DNA of 32,554 bases from Oscillospiraceae bacterium (GTDB lineage Bacteria > Bacillota > Clostridia > Oscillospirales > Ruminococcaceae). Position 1 is the stretch's first letter, and each line of letters starts with the position of its first letter. Shown here piece by piece: positions 18,180 through 26,354 of the stretch. The notes beneath the pieces were generated by a model, which worked only from the letters and a program-made list of their open reading frames with translations, was not told the DNA's origin and ran no database searches. The stretch is taken from assembly GCA_029007035.1 (NCBI GenBank), contig JAQXHC010000002.1, positions 1-32,554 on the forward strand, read 5' to 3'. A program made the translations under genes and the position numbers.

Positions 18180-18185
18180 TTGCTG
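18172..18185 (-). promoter_or_regulatory. ANTAR-type hexaloop hairpin 1 of the amt leader
   Basis: RNA CAGC-[AAAGAG]-GCUG: 4-bp stem (18185-18182 / 18175-18172) with loop A first (18181) and G fourth (18178). Loop bases from 18179 and the descending arm are shared with the ascending arm of terminator 1. It begins within about six bases of the predicted transcript 5' end. Confidence 0.7.
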
Positions 18186-18196
18186 TTCATGCACTC

Positions 18197-18225
18197 AGTA
18201 TACTCCCGCTAAAGCGATTTGTCAA
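18197..18225 (-). promoter_or_regulatory. Sigma-A promoter of the amt-glnN operon
   Basis: Read on minus: TTGACA (18225-18220), 17 bases, TATACT (18202-18197). Start point about 18190; the leader is about 170 bases and carries two hairpin/terminator modules. Near-consensus strength suits control by attenuation rather than activation. Confidence 0.85.
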
Positions 18226-18323
18226 TACAAAATTCGATAATCTTATTTTTTGAAAGTTAATTTGACTATGCACTTAATTTTATTAAGCTAAAGATTAAAA
18301 AAACATATCTTTCAAAAAAACTG

Positions 18324-18352
18324 TTGACATTTTTCATGCTGCGTGATAGGAT
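18324..18352 (+). promoter_or_regulatory. Sigma-A promoter of the gltB-asnB operon
   Basis: TTGACA (18324-18329), 17 bases, TAGGAT (18347-18352), preceded by an A-rich tract. Start point about 18359. It is divergent from the amt promoter; the AT-rich 98 bases between the two -35 boxes show no palindrome I could support. Confidence 0.8.
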
Positions 18353-18361
18353 ATTTTTAAA

Positions 18362-18375
18362 GAACAACGGCGTTC
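18362..18375 (+). promoter_or_regulatory. ANTAR-type hexaloop hairpin of the gltB leader
   Basis: RNA GAAC-[AACGGC]-GUUC: a perfect 4-bp stem (18362-18365 / 18372-18375) and a six-base loop with A first (18366) and G fourth (18369). Bases 18370-18375 are also the start of the terminator stem, so hairpin and terminator cannot coexist. It starts about three bases from the predicted transcript 5' end. The canonical second upstream hairpin has no room. Confidence 0.75.
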
Positions 18376-18412
18376 GCAATGACTATATGTCTCTGCGGAC
18401 GCTTTTTATTTT
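18370..18412 (+). terminator. Leader terminator of the gltB operon
   Basis: GCGTTCGCA (18370-18378) pairs with TGCGGACGC (18394-18402), with one U-G pair and a small inner GAC/GTC stem, then TTTTTATTTT. It lies between promoter and gltB start codon, so it acts as an attenuator of the whole six-gene operon. Confidence 0.88.
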
Positions 18413-18429
18413 GAAAGGACGTGACGAAA

Positions 18430-21400
18430 ATGGATAAGTTCACAACTCAGAATCCTTTTCCGGCTCAGGGACTGTATGACCCTCAATTTGAGCATGATAA
18501 CTGCGGTATCGGCGCAGTTGTAAATATAAACGGCATTAAATCCCACAGAGTGGTAAGCGATGCGCTCACAATTGTTGAGAAGCTTGAACATCGTGCCGGC
18601 AGAGATGCCGATGGTAAAACAGGCGACGGTGTCGGAATTCTTACCCAGCTGCCGTGCAGTTTTCTTATTGAAGAAACAAAGAAGCTCGGCTTCGATATCG
18701 GCAGTGCGGGAGACTTCGGTGTAGGTATGTTCTTCCTGCCGCAGAACGAGCTTAAAAGAAGCCGTGCCCAGAGACTTTTTGAGATTATATCCGAGAAAGA
18801 GGGAATAGAATTTCTCGGATGGCGAGCAGTTCCAACCAAACCCGAGATTCTTGGTACAAAGGCTTTTGAGAAAATGCCGTGTATAATGCAGGCATTTGTG
18901 AAACGTCCCGACGACTGCGCACAGGGACTTGATTTTGACCGTAAGCTGTATGTTGCAAGGCGCATTTTCGAGCAGGCGGATGAAAACACATATGTTTGCT
19001 CTCTCTCGTGCAGAACTATTGTCTATAAGGGCATGATGCTTGTTAACGAGCTGCGGGAATTCTATACCGATTTAAGCGATAACGGCTACACATCAGCGGT
19101 TGCACTTGTTCATTCGAGATTCTCCACCAACACGAATCCGAGCTGGCAGAAGGCTCACCCGAACAGGCTTATCGTTCATAACGGAGAGATCAATACAATC
19201 AAGGGCAACGCCGATAAGATGATATCCCGTGAAGAGACGGCTCACTGCTCGGCACTGGGCGACGATCTTTATAAGATTATGCCTGCGGTTAACCGCGGAA
19301 GCTCAGATTCGGCACAGCTCGATAATTCGCTTGAATTCATGATGATGGCAGGAATGCCGCTTCCTCTTGCTGTTATGACGGCAATTCCCGAGCCTTGGAG
19401 AAATAACCGTGATATTCCTGAAAAGGTTGCGAATTTCTACCGTTATTATGCTACGATGATGGAGCCATGGGACGGTCCGGCATCTATTCTTTTCTCGGAC
19501 GGCGACATTATGGGCGCAGTTCTTGACAGAAACGGACTTCGTCCTTCAAGATATCTGGTAACTGACGACGGTTTCCTTATTCTCTCCTCCGAGACAGGCT
19601 GTGTTGACGTTCCCGAGGAAAAAATCGTCCGCAAAAGCAGGCTACGCGCAGGAAAAATGCTTCTTGTCGACACGATTAAGGGCAGACTCTACAGCGATGC
19701 TGAAATCAAGGATTACTACGCATCGCGTCAGCCTTACGGCGAGTGGATCGACTCAAACCTTGTTCATCTTCGCGATCTGCATATACCGAATAAGAAACTC
19801 CCGGACATGACCGACAGTGAACTTCATACGATGCAGAAAGCGTTCGGCTATTCCTATGAGGAGATTATGAACAGTATTCTCCCAATGGCGGAGAACGGTT
19901 CAGAGCCGATAGCGTCAATGGGTTCGGATATTGCTCTTCCGCCTTTAGACGACAGAAATGTACCTCTTTTCAGCTATTTCCGACAGCTTTTCGCACAGGT
20001 TACAAATCCTCCGATAGACGCTGTACGTGAGGAAATAGTAACCGATACCAGCGTTTATCTTGGACGCGACGGAAACATTCTCGAGGAATCTCCCGAAAAC
20101 TGCCGCGTGCTTAAAATAGATAATCCGATTCTGACGGGAACGGATTTGCTCAAAATCAAGAAAATCCGCATCAAAGGCTTTAAGTCAGAGGTTATTCCTA
20201 TTACCTATTATATAGGCACCTCCCTTGAAAAGGCTGTCAGCGACCTTTTTGTAAGGGCAGATAAAGCTTATCGTGAGGGTGCAAATATCCTCATTCTTTC
20301 CGACAGAAGCGTTGACGAGTACCATGCGGCGATTCCGTCGCTGCTTGCAGTCTCTGCACTTCAGCAGCATCTTGTTGAAACCAAAAAGAGAACGTCCGTT
20401 GCCATGATACTCGAAAGCGCCGAGCCGCGTGAGGTTCATCATTTTGCCGCTTTGCTCGGCTACGGTGCAAGTGCGGTTAACCCTTATCTTGCCCATGAGA
20501 CGATTCATAATCTGATTGACGGAGGACTCCTTGACAAGGATTTTTATGCTGCCGAGGACGATTACGATGAAGCTGTGCTCAAGGGAATTGTTAAAATCGC
20601 TTCTAAAATGGGTATTTCCACGATTCAGTCCTATCAGGCTTCGCGCCTTTTCGAGGCTGTCGGAATTTCAAAGGATGTCATCGATAAATATTTCAGCGGT
20701 ACTGTCAGCAGAATCGGCGGCATAACACTGAAAGACATCAGCAGCCGCACAGAGTCACTTCACAACTCCGCATTCGACCCATTGAGACTTGCCGTTAATA
20801 CCGAGCCGGAAAGCAGCGGAAGCCACAACCTCAGAAGCGGAAAAAGCCGTCATCTTTATACTCCCGAAACGATTCATCTGCTTCAGGAGGCTGCACGGAC
20901 AGGCAGCTATGATACGTTCAAGGAATACTCCAGTGCCGTTGCGGCGGAGGATAACTGCCTTACGCTGAGAAGTCTGCTGGATTTCAACTTTGATGAAAAC
21001 GGCGGAATCCCCATAGATGAGGTTGAAAGCGTCGAGAGCATCTGTCATCGTTTCAAGACGGGAGCGATGTCATACGGCTCAATTTCGCAGGAGGCTCATG
21101 AAACGCTCGCAAAGGCTATGAACGCAATCGGCGGACGCTCCAACAGCGGCGAGGGCGGCGAAAGTCCCGACAGGCTCAAATCCGACCGCTGTTCGGCTAT
21201 CAAGCAGGTTGCTTCGGGAAGATTCGGCGTTACAGCTGAGTATCTTGCCTCTGCGAACGAAATCCAGATAAAAATGGCTCAGGGAGCTAAGCCGGGTGAG
21301 GGCGGTCATCTTCCCTCAAAGAAGGTATATCCGTGGATAGCCAAAACGCGTCATTCAACGGCAGGCGTTGGACTGATTTCTCCGCCGCCTCACCATGATA

Positions 21401-22962
21401 TTTATTCAATTGAGGATCTGGCTCAGCTTATTTATGACCTGAAAAATTCAAACAAATACGCACGTATTTCCGTAAAGCTTGTAGCTGAGGCAGGAGTCGG
21501 CACAGTTGCCGCAGGCGTTGCCAAGGCAGGAGCACAGGTCATACTTATTTCAGGATTTGACGGCGGTACCGGCGCTGCACCAAAGAGTTCAATTTATAAT
21601 GCAGGCTTGCCGTGGGAGCTTGGAGTTGCGGAAACTCATCAGACTCTTGTTCTCAACGGTCTGCGCTCACACGTAAGAATCGAAACTGACGGCAAGCTCA
21701 TGAACGGCAGAGATGTTCTTGTTGCAGCCCTGCTGGGTGCGGAAGAATATGGATTTGCAACAGCTCCGCTGATCACAATGGGATGTGTAATGATGAGAGT
21801 CTGCAACCTCGACACCTGTCCGATGGGTATTGCTACACAGAATCCCGAGCTGAGAAAGCGTTTCAGAGGAAAGCCGGAGTATGTTGTCAATTTCATGCAC
21901 TTTGTGGCACAGGAACTCCGTGAATATATGGCAAAGCTTGGAATCAGAACTGTTGACGAGCTTATCGGAAGAACTGATTTGCTTCGTGTTAAGAAAAATC
22001 TTTCTCCCGATGCACAGCGTATTGATTTCTCGGCTATTCTCGGAAATCCATGCAATATCTGCTTCAATCCCGATGATGCATACGATTTCAAGCTTTCGGA
22101 GACTCCCGATGAAAAAGTTCTCATGAAAAAGCTTGGCAGTGCGCTGAAAAACGGAACCAAAAAGTCCGTTGACGTTGAAATAAAAAATACCGACCGCTCG
22201 TTCGGCACATTGTTCGGTTCGCAGATTACAGCCAAATACGGTGAAAACGGACTGGACGAGGACACATTTATTATCAATTGCAAGGGCAGCGGCGGTCAGA
22301 GCTTCGGAGCGTTTATTCCGAAAGGACTTACGCTTACTCTCACAGGAGACAGCAACGATTATTTCGGAAAGGGACTTTCCGGCGGAAAGCTTATTCTTAA
22401 AACTCCCGAAACGGCTGAATACTGTGCAAGCGAGAACATAATTACCGGAAATGTTGCACTCTATGGCGCAACTTCGGGCAAGGCGTTCATTAACGGTGTT
22501 GCAGGCGAGAGATTCTGCGTAAGGAACTCCGGTGCTGAGGCTGTATGCGAGGGAGCAGGCGACCACGGCTGTGAGTATATGACCGGAGGCGTTGCCGTTA
22601 TACTTGGAAAAACAGGCAGAAACTTTGCTGCAGGAATGTCAGGCGGTGTTGCATACGTGCTTGACGTTGATAACGACCTTTATACGCGCCTTAATAAATC
22701 ACTCGTATCAAGCGGCGCGGTTACCGAGCATAAGGATGTTCAGCAGCTTGAAAAACTGATTCGCGAACATTACGAAGCGACCGGTTCGGTTCTTGCTGAG
22801 AGAATTTTAAATAACTTCGGTGATTATCTGCCTAAATTCAAAAAGATTATACCATACGACTACGACAGAATGTGCCGTACAATTTCGGAGCTTGAGGCAA
22901 AGGGAGTAAGCAGAGAGCAGGCTGAAATCGACGCATTCTACATGAGCGGAAAGGAGGCGTGA
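18430..22962 (+). CDS. gltB: Glutamate synthase large subunit
   Basis: Transfers the glutamine amide to 2-oxoglutarate; 1510 residues. A 24-residue propeptide precedes nucleophile C25 (DNCGIGAVV), exposed after cleavage. Class II amidotransferase domain spans 25 to about 430, then the central domain. The FMN/synthase domain (about 820-1190) has the 3Fe-4S cysteines C1119, C1125 and C1130 (CVMMRVCNLDTC). The C-terminus is the GXGXG beta-helix. ATG 18430 is chosen over an in-frame GTG nine bases upstream because AAAGGA lies only two bases from the GTG but at a workable distance from the ATG. First gene of the rightward operon. Confidence 0.97.
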   Translation: MDKFTTQNPFPAQGLYDPQFEHDNCGIGAVVNINGIKSHRVVSDALTIVEKLEHRAGRDADGKTGDGVGILTQLPCSFLIEETKKLGFDIGSAGDFGVGMFFLPQNELKRSRAQRLFEIISEKEGIEFLGWRAVPTKPEILGTKAFEKMPCIMQAFVKRPDDCAQGLDFDRKLYVARRIFEQADENTYVCSLSCRTIVYKGMMLVNELREFYTDLSDNGYTSAVALVHSRFSTNTNPSWQKAHPNRLIVHNGEINTIKGNADKMISREETAHCSALGDDLYKIMPAVNRGSSDSAQLDNSLEFMMMAGMPLPLAVMTAIPEPWRNNRDIPEKVANFYRYYATMMEPWDGPASILFSDGDIMGAVLDRNGLRPSRYLVTDDGFLILSSETGCVDVPEEKIVRKSRLRAGKMLLVDTIKGRLYSDAEIKDYYASRQPYGEWIDSNLVHLRDLHIPNKKLPDMTDSELHTMQKAFGYSYEEIMNSILPMAENGSEPIASMGSDIALPPLDDRNVPLFSYFRQLFAQVTNPPIDAVREEIVTDTSVYLGRDGNILEESPENCRVLKIDNPILTGTDLLKIKKIRIKGFKSEVIPITYYIGTSLEKAVSDLFVRADKAYREGANILILSDRSVDEYHAAIPSLLAVSALQQHLVETKKRTSVAMILESAEPREVHHFAALLGYGASAVNPYLAHETIHNLIDGGLLDKDFYAAEDDYDEAVLKGIVKIASKMGISTIQSYQASRLFEAVGISKDVIDKYFSGTVSRIGGITLKDISSRTESLHNSAFDPLRLAVNTEPESSGSHNLRSGKSRHLYTPETIHLLQEAARTGSYDTFKEYSSAVAAEDNCLTLRSLLDFNFDENGGIPIDEVESVESICHRFKTGAMSYGSISQEAHETLAKAMNAIGGRSNSGEGGESPDRLKSDRCSAIKQVASGRFGVTAEYLASANEIQIKMAQGAKPGEGGHLPSKKVYPWIAKTRHSTAGVGLISPPPHHDIYSIEDLAQLIYDLKNSNKYARISVKLVAEAGVGTVAAGVAKAGAQVILISGFDGGTGAAPKSSIYNAGLPWELGVAETHQTLVLNGLRSHVRIETDGKLMNGRDVLVAALLGAEEYGFATAPLITMGCVMMRVCNLDTCPMGIATQNPELRKRFRGKPEYVVNFMHFVAQELREYMAKLGIRTVDELIGRTDLLRVKKNLSPDAQRIDFSAILGNPCNICFNPDDAYDFKLSETPDEKVLMKKLGSALKNGTKKSVDVEIKNTDRSFGTLFGSQITAKYGENGLDEDTFIINCKGSGGQSFGAFIPKGLTLTLTGDSNDYFGKGLSGGKLILKTPETAEYCASENIITGNVALYGATSGKAFINGVAGERFCVRNSGAEAVCEGAGDHGCEYMTGGVAVILGKTGRNFAAGMSGGVAYVLDVDNDLYTRLNKSLVSSGAVTEHKDVQQLEKLIREHYEATGSVLAERILNNFGDYLPKFKKIIPYDYDRMCRTISELEAKGVSREQAEIDAFYMSGKEA

Positions 22963-22968
22963 TTCCGG

Positions 22969-24456
22969 ATGGGAAAGCCTACAGGATTTATGGATTACGA
23001 AAGACAGGATAACCGTTCACTCACGGTGAATGAACGCATAGGCGGCTTCAAGGAGTTCCACCTGCCGCTTACCGATGAACAGAGAAGGCTCCAGGCAGCA
23101 AGATGTATGAACTGCGGCGTGCCGTTTTGTCAGAACGGAAAGCCGCTGAGAGGAATGGTTTCGGGCTGCCCGCTGAATAATCTCATTCCCGAATGGAACG
23201 AGCTTGTATATCGCGGCAAGCCGGACGAGGCGCTGAAAAGACTGCTTATGACGAACAATTTCCCCGAATTCACATCAAGAGTTTGTCCGGCGCTTTGTGA
23301 AAAGGCATGCACCTGCGGATTGGACGGAGATCCGGTTTCTGTCAGGGATAACGAGAACTATATTATCGAAAACGGTTACAAAGAGGGACTTATGCAGCCG
23401 GATATACCGTCGTTCAGAAGCGGAAAAAAGGTTGCCGTAATCGGTTCCGGACCGTCGGGACTTGCGGCTGCGGACACACTGAACCGCCGTGGACACTCCG
23501 TAACGGTATATGAGAGAAGCGACAGAATCGGCGGTCTGCTGATGTACGGAATTCCGAATATGAAGCTTGAAAAATGGGTCGTAGAGCGCAGAAGAGAGCT
23601 TATGGAGGCTGAAGGCGTAACTTTTATCACCAATGCCGATGTGGGCAGAACAGTAAGTGCAGAAGAAATCAAAAGCGGATATGACGCCGTAATTCTTGCC
23701 TGCGGAGCTTCAAAGCCGAGAGATATTAACGCTCCCGGAAGAGACAGTGATGGAATCTGTTTTGCAGTGGATTTTCTGAAAAGTGTAACGAAAGGTCTGC
23801 TTGACAGTGATATGAAAGATACGGGAAGTCTGACCGCAAAAGATAAAAACGTTGTTGTAATCGGAGGCGGTGATACAGGAAACGACTGTATCGGAACAGC
23901 AGTGCGTCAGGGATGTAAATCAGTCGTTCAGCTTGAAATGATGCCGAAGCTTCCGGATGAAAGAGCTGAAAATAATCCGTGGCCCGAATGGCCGAAAGTC
24001 TGCAAAACCGATTACGGTCAGGAGGAAGCGGCATACCTCTTCGGACATGATCCGAGACTTTATGAAACAACCGTAAAGGAATTTATTAAAGACGAATCCG
24101 GTAAGCTTTCCGCGATAAAAATCGTTAAGCTGAAATGGAACGATGATCCGGAAACCGGAAGAAAGACAATGGAGGAAATTAAAGACAGCGAGCAGATTAT
24201 TCCGTGCGAGCTTTGTCTTATTGCGGCAGGCTTTACAGGAAGTGAGAGCTATGTTTCCGAAGCTTTCGGAGCAGAGCTGAATCAGCGTACCAACGTTAAG
24301 ACCGAGCCAGGCAGATTTTCCGCAACATCGGACGGCGTGTTCACAGCCGGCGATATGCACCGCGGACAGTCGCTTGTAGTCTGGGCAATTTATGAGGGCA
24401 GAAAAGCAGCACGGGAAGTTGATGAATACCTTATGGGTTATTCAAATTTGCTTTAA
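22969..24456 (+). CDS. gltD: Glutamate synthase small subunit
   Basis: Supplies electrons from NAD(P)H to GltB; 495 residues. The N-terminal iron-sulfur region has RCMNCGVPFC, SGCPLNN and CPALCEKACTCG. Then come the FAD fold VAVIGSGPSGLAAADTL (about 152-168) and the pyridine nucleotide fold VVVIGGGDTGND (about 294-305). A typical GltD. It starts six bases after gltB with AAGGAGG overlapping the gltB end, so the two subunits are made together. Confidence 0.96.
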   Translation: MGKPTGFMDYERQDNRSLTVNERIGGFKEFHLPLTDEQRRLQAARCMNCGVPFCQNGKPLRGMVSGCPLNNLIPEWNELVYRGKPDEALKRLLMTNNFPEFTSRVCPALCEKACTCGLDGDPVSVRDNENYIIENGYKEGLMQPDIPSFRSGKKVAVIGSGPSGLAAADTLNRRGHSVTVYERSDRIGGLLMYGIPNMKLEKWVVERRRELMEAEGVTFITNADVGRTVSAEEIKSGYDAVILACGASKPRDINAPGRDSDGICFAVDFLKSVTKGLLDSDMKDTGSLTAKDKNVVVIGGGDTGNDCIGTAVRQGCKSVVQLEMMPKLPDERAENNPWPEWPKVCKTDYGQEEAAYLFGHDPRLYETTVKEFIKDESGKLSAIKIVKLKWNDDPETGRKTMEEIKDSEQIIPCELCLIAAGFTGSESYVSEAFGAELNQRTNVKTEPGRFSATSDGVFTAGDMHRGQSLVVWAIYEGRKAAREVDEYLMGYSNLL

Positions 24457-24467
24457 GGGAGGACATT

Positions 24468-25748
24468 ATGATTTACACTGAAAATGAGATTTTACAGTAC
24501 ATTGATGAAAACGACGTAAAGTTTGTAAAGCTTACGTTCTGTGATATAAACGGAAATCTGAAAAATATATCCGTTCTTTCTTCGGAGCTTGCAACAGTTT
24601 TCGAGCATGGACTCAAAATAAACAGCAGCAAAATCGAGGGTTTTGCCGCAAAGGAGGGAAAGGCTCTATATCTTTTCCCCGATGCTTCGACAATGACCAT
24701 GCTTCCGTGGAGACCTCAGCAGGGCAGAGTTATCCGACTTTTCTGCTATATCTTTTATGCGGACGGCAGCCGCTATGAGGGCGATGGAAGATACTTCCTC
24801 AAAAAGGCGGTAAAAGCTGCTCTCGACAAGGGTTTCTGTTTCCGTTTCGGAACGTCCTGTGAATTCATGCTTTTCTGCACCGATGATAACGGACTTCCGA
24901 CTACAGTCCGTCATGATATGGCAGGCTATTGCGATTCTGCTCCCTACGACAAGGGCGAGAATATCAGGCGTGATATTTGTCTGACTCTCGAGCAGATGAA
25001 TATTCATCCCCTTTCATCATATCATGAAGACGGCTGCGGTCAGCATGAGATTGATTTTAATGCTTCATCCGCACTGCGGGCGGCAGATACGTTCATGAGC
25101 TTCAAATCAGCTGTAAAATCTGTTTCACAGCGGAATAATGTCTATGCAAGCTTTATGCCCAAGCCCGATAAGAATGATTGCAGCAACGGTATGAAAATTG
25201 CAATGAATATAATCAAAGATGATGACTTTTTCGACGTAAGCTCGAATAAATCGGAGATACAGATGCAAAATGCAATTGCCGGTATTATTAAACGGCTGAA
25301 AGAGATTTCCCTGTTCACAAACCCGCTTATTAATTCCTATAGCCGTCTTGCAGAGAATGGCTTGCCGAGAAAAATAGCATGGTCAGACAGCGAAAATACT
25401 CTTGCTGCGGTATTTTCCGATGAAGATTCTCCGGTAATTCTCCGGACTCCCGACTGTGCAGGCAATCCATATTACATTTTCGGACTTCTAATTTACGCAG
25501 CGCTTGAGGGACTTGAAAACAAATACGAGCTCCCCGAAAAATTAAACACCGATTCTCAGACCGAGGAAATGCCCGGAAATCTTGAAGAGGCAATCGAAGC
25601 CGCAAGACAGTCGGAATTTCTTGCAAGGTATATTCACAGCGGTATTCTCGATGAATATGTTAAAATCAAAAAAAGCGTATGGGACGAATATTCGGATTCG
25701 GCTGACAAGGAAGCCTTTGAATTCAGAAAATATTTTTACAGTGTATAA
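24468..25748 (+). CDS. Degenerate glutamine synthetase-like protein
   Basis: Protein of 426 residues with the GSI fold: N-terminal beta-grasp (1-100), then the catalytic barrel with GQHEIDF (191-197), ASFMPKP, INSYSRL and GNPYY. Several residues that bind metal or substrate in active GSI are changed: S130 in GTSCEF (first Glu of EXE), N52 for the Asp of DGSSI, K243 for the His of GMHIHQ, N310 and V315 for two arginines after AWS, and I324 for the Glu of ELR. E132, E187, E194, R293 and R326 remain. Probably not a working synthetase; a ligand sensor or partner is more likely. GGGAGG precedes the ATG, 11 bases after gltD; the ANTAR gene follows. Confidence 0.8.
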   Translation: MIYTENEILQYIDENDVKFVKLTFCDINGNLKNISVLSSELATVFEHGLKINSSKIEGFAAKEGKALYLFPDASTMTMLPWRPQQGRVIRLFCYIFYADGSRYEGDGRYFLKKAVKAALDKGFCFRFGTSCEFMLFCTDDNGLPTTVRHDMAGYCDSAPYDKGENIRRDICLTLEQMNIHPLSSYHEDGCGQHEIDFNASSALRAADTFMSFKSAVKSVSQRNNVYASFMPKPDKNDCSNGMKIAMNIIKDDDFFDVSSNKSEIQMQNAIAGIIKRLKEISLFTNPLINSYSRLAENGLPRKIAWSDSENTLAAVFSDEDSPVILRTPDCAGNPYYIFGLLIYAALEGLENKYELPEKLNTDSQTEEMPGNLEEAIEAARQSEFLARYIHSGILDEYVKIKKSVWDEYSDSADKEAFEFRKYFYSV

Positions 25749-25759
25749 GGAGGTCTGCA

Positions 25760-26341
25760 TTGGAAAACGTAATAATTGTATCGGGCAATAAGTCTGCGTC
25801 CGAGTCGCTTTCCGATTTCTTTACCGAATCGTTCCAATGCAATCCGCGTCATGCCGAGTCTGCTTCCCATGCCTACTCTATTTTTGAATCGGGCGCGGAA
25901 TTTGAACTTGCCGTGGTGAACGCTCCTCTCCCCGATGAATCGGGAATGAGACTTTGTGAGTATATCAGTGACAACACATCGGCGTTCTGTATGCTGATTG
26001 TAAAGTCTGAAAATGCCGCCCGTCTAAGTGATTTTGCAGATAAGAACAACATCGTTCTTGTTCCGAGACCGTTCAGCAAAGCCTCACTTTATCAGTCTGT
26101 AAAGCTCATTGAAATATCGCTTCGGCGCTATTTCAAGCTGTATCAGGAGGCGGCAAGGCTTGAACAGAAAATCGACGAGGTACGCAGAATTGACAAAGCT
26201 AAATTCATGCTTATGGAATATAAAAAGATGTCCGAGCAGCAGGCACACAGCTTCATTGAAAAATACGCAATGAACATACGCAAAAAAAAGAGCCTTGCTG
26301 CGTATGAAATTATAAACAAGCTTACAGAGGAATATATGTAA
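25760..26341 (+). CDS. ANTAR-domain antiterminator with pseudo-receiver
   Basis: Protein of 193 residues. Residues 1-120 resemble a response-regulator receiver but have lost its chemistry: S8-G9-N10 in place of the acidic pair, N54 at the phosphorylated Asp, R103 at the conserved Lys (VPRPFS). A coiled-coil linker (about 122-142) leads to an ANTAR RNA-binding domain (about 140-190) with IDKAKFMLMEYKKMSEQQAH and a helical end. ANTAR proteins stabilise A1/G4 hexaloop hairpins and stop terminators forming; three such hairpins lie in this window. The start is TTG, offset by an excellent AAGGAGGT. Similar genes (e.g. nitR) occur in nitrogen clusters of Clostridia. Confidence 0.88.
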   Translation: MENVIIVSGNKSASESLSDFFTESFQCNPRHAESASHAYSIFESGAEFELAVVNAPLPDESGMRLCEYISDNTSAFCMLIVKSENAARLSDFADKNNIVLVPRPFSKASLYQSVKLIEISLRRYFKLYQEAARLEQKIDEVRRIDKAKFMLMEYKKMSEQQAHSFIEKYAMNIRKKKSLAAYEIINKLTEEYM

Positions 26342-26354
26342 AGGCGGTAGAACT

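Noticed and set aside
18421..18429. GTG as gltB start giving a three-residue longer protein
   Set aside because: Its distance from AAAGGA is only about two bases, too close for initiation.
21639..22566. Two long minus-strand frames of 214 and 299 codons inside gltB
   Set aside because: Antisense shadows of a highly conserved gene, with serine/cysteine-rich low-quality translations and no promoter or ribosome site.
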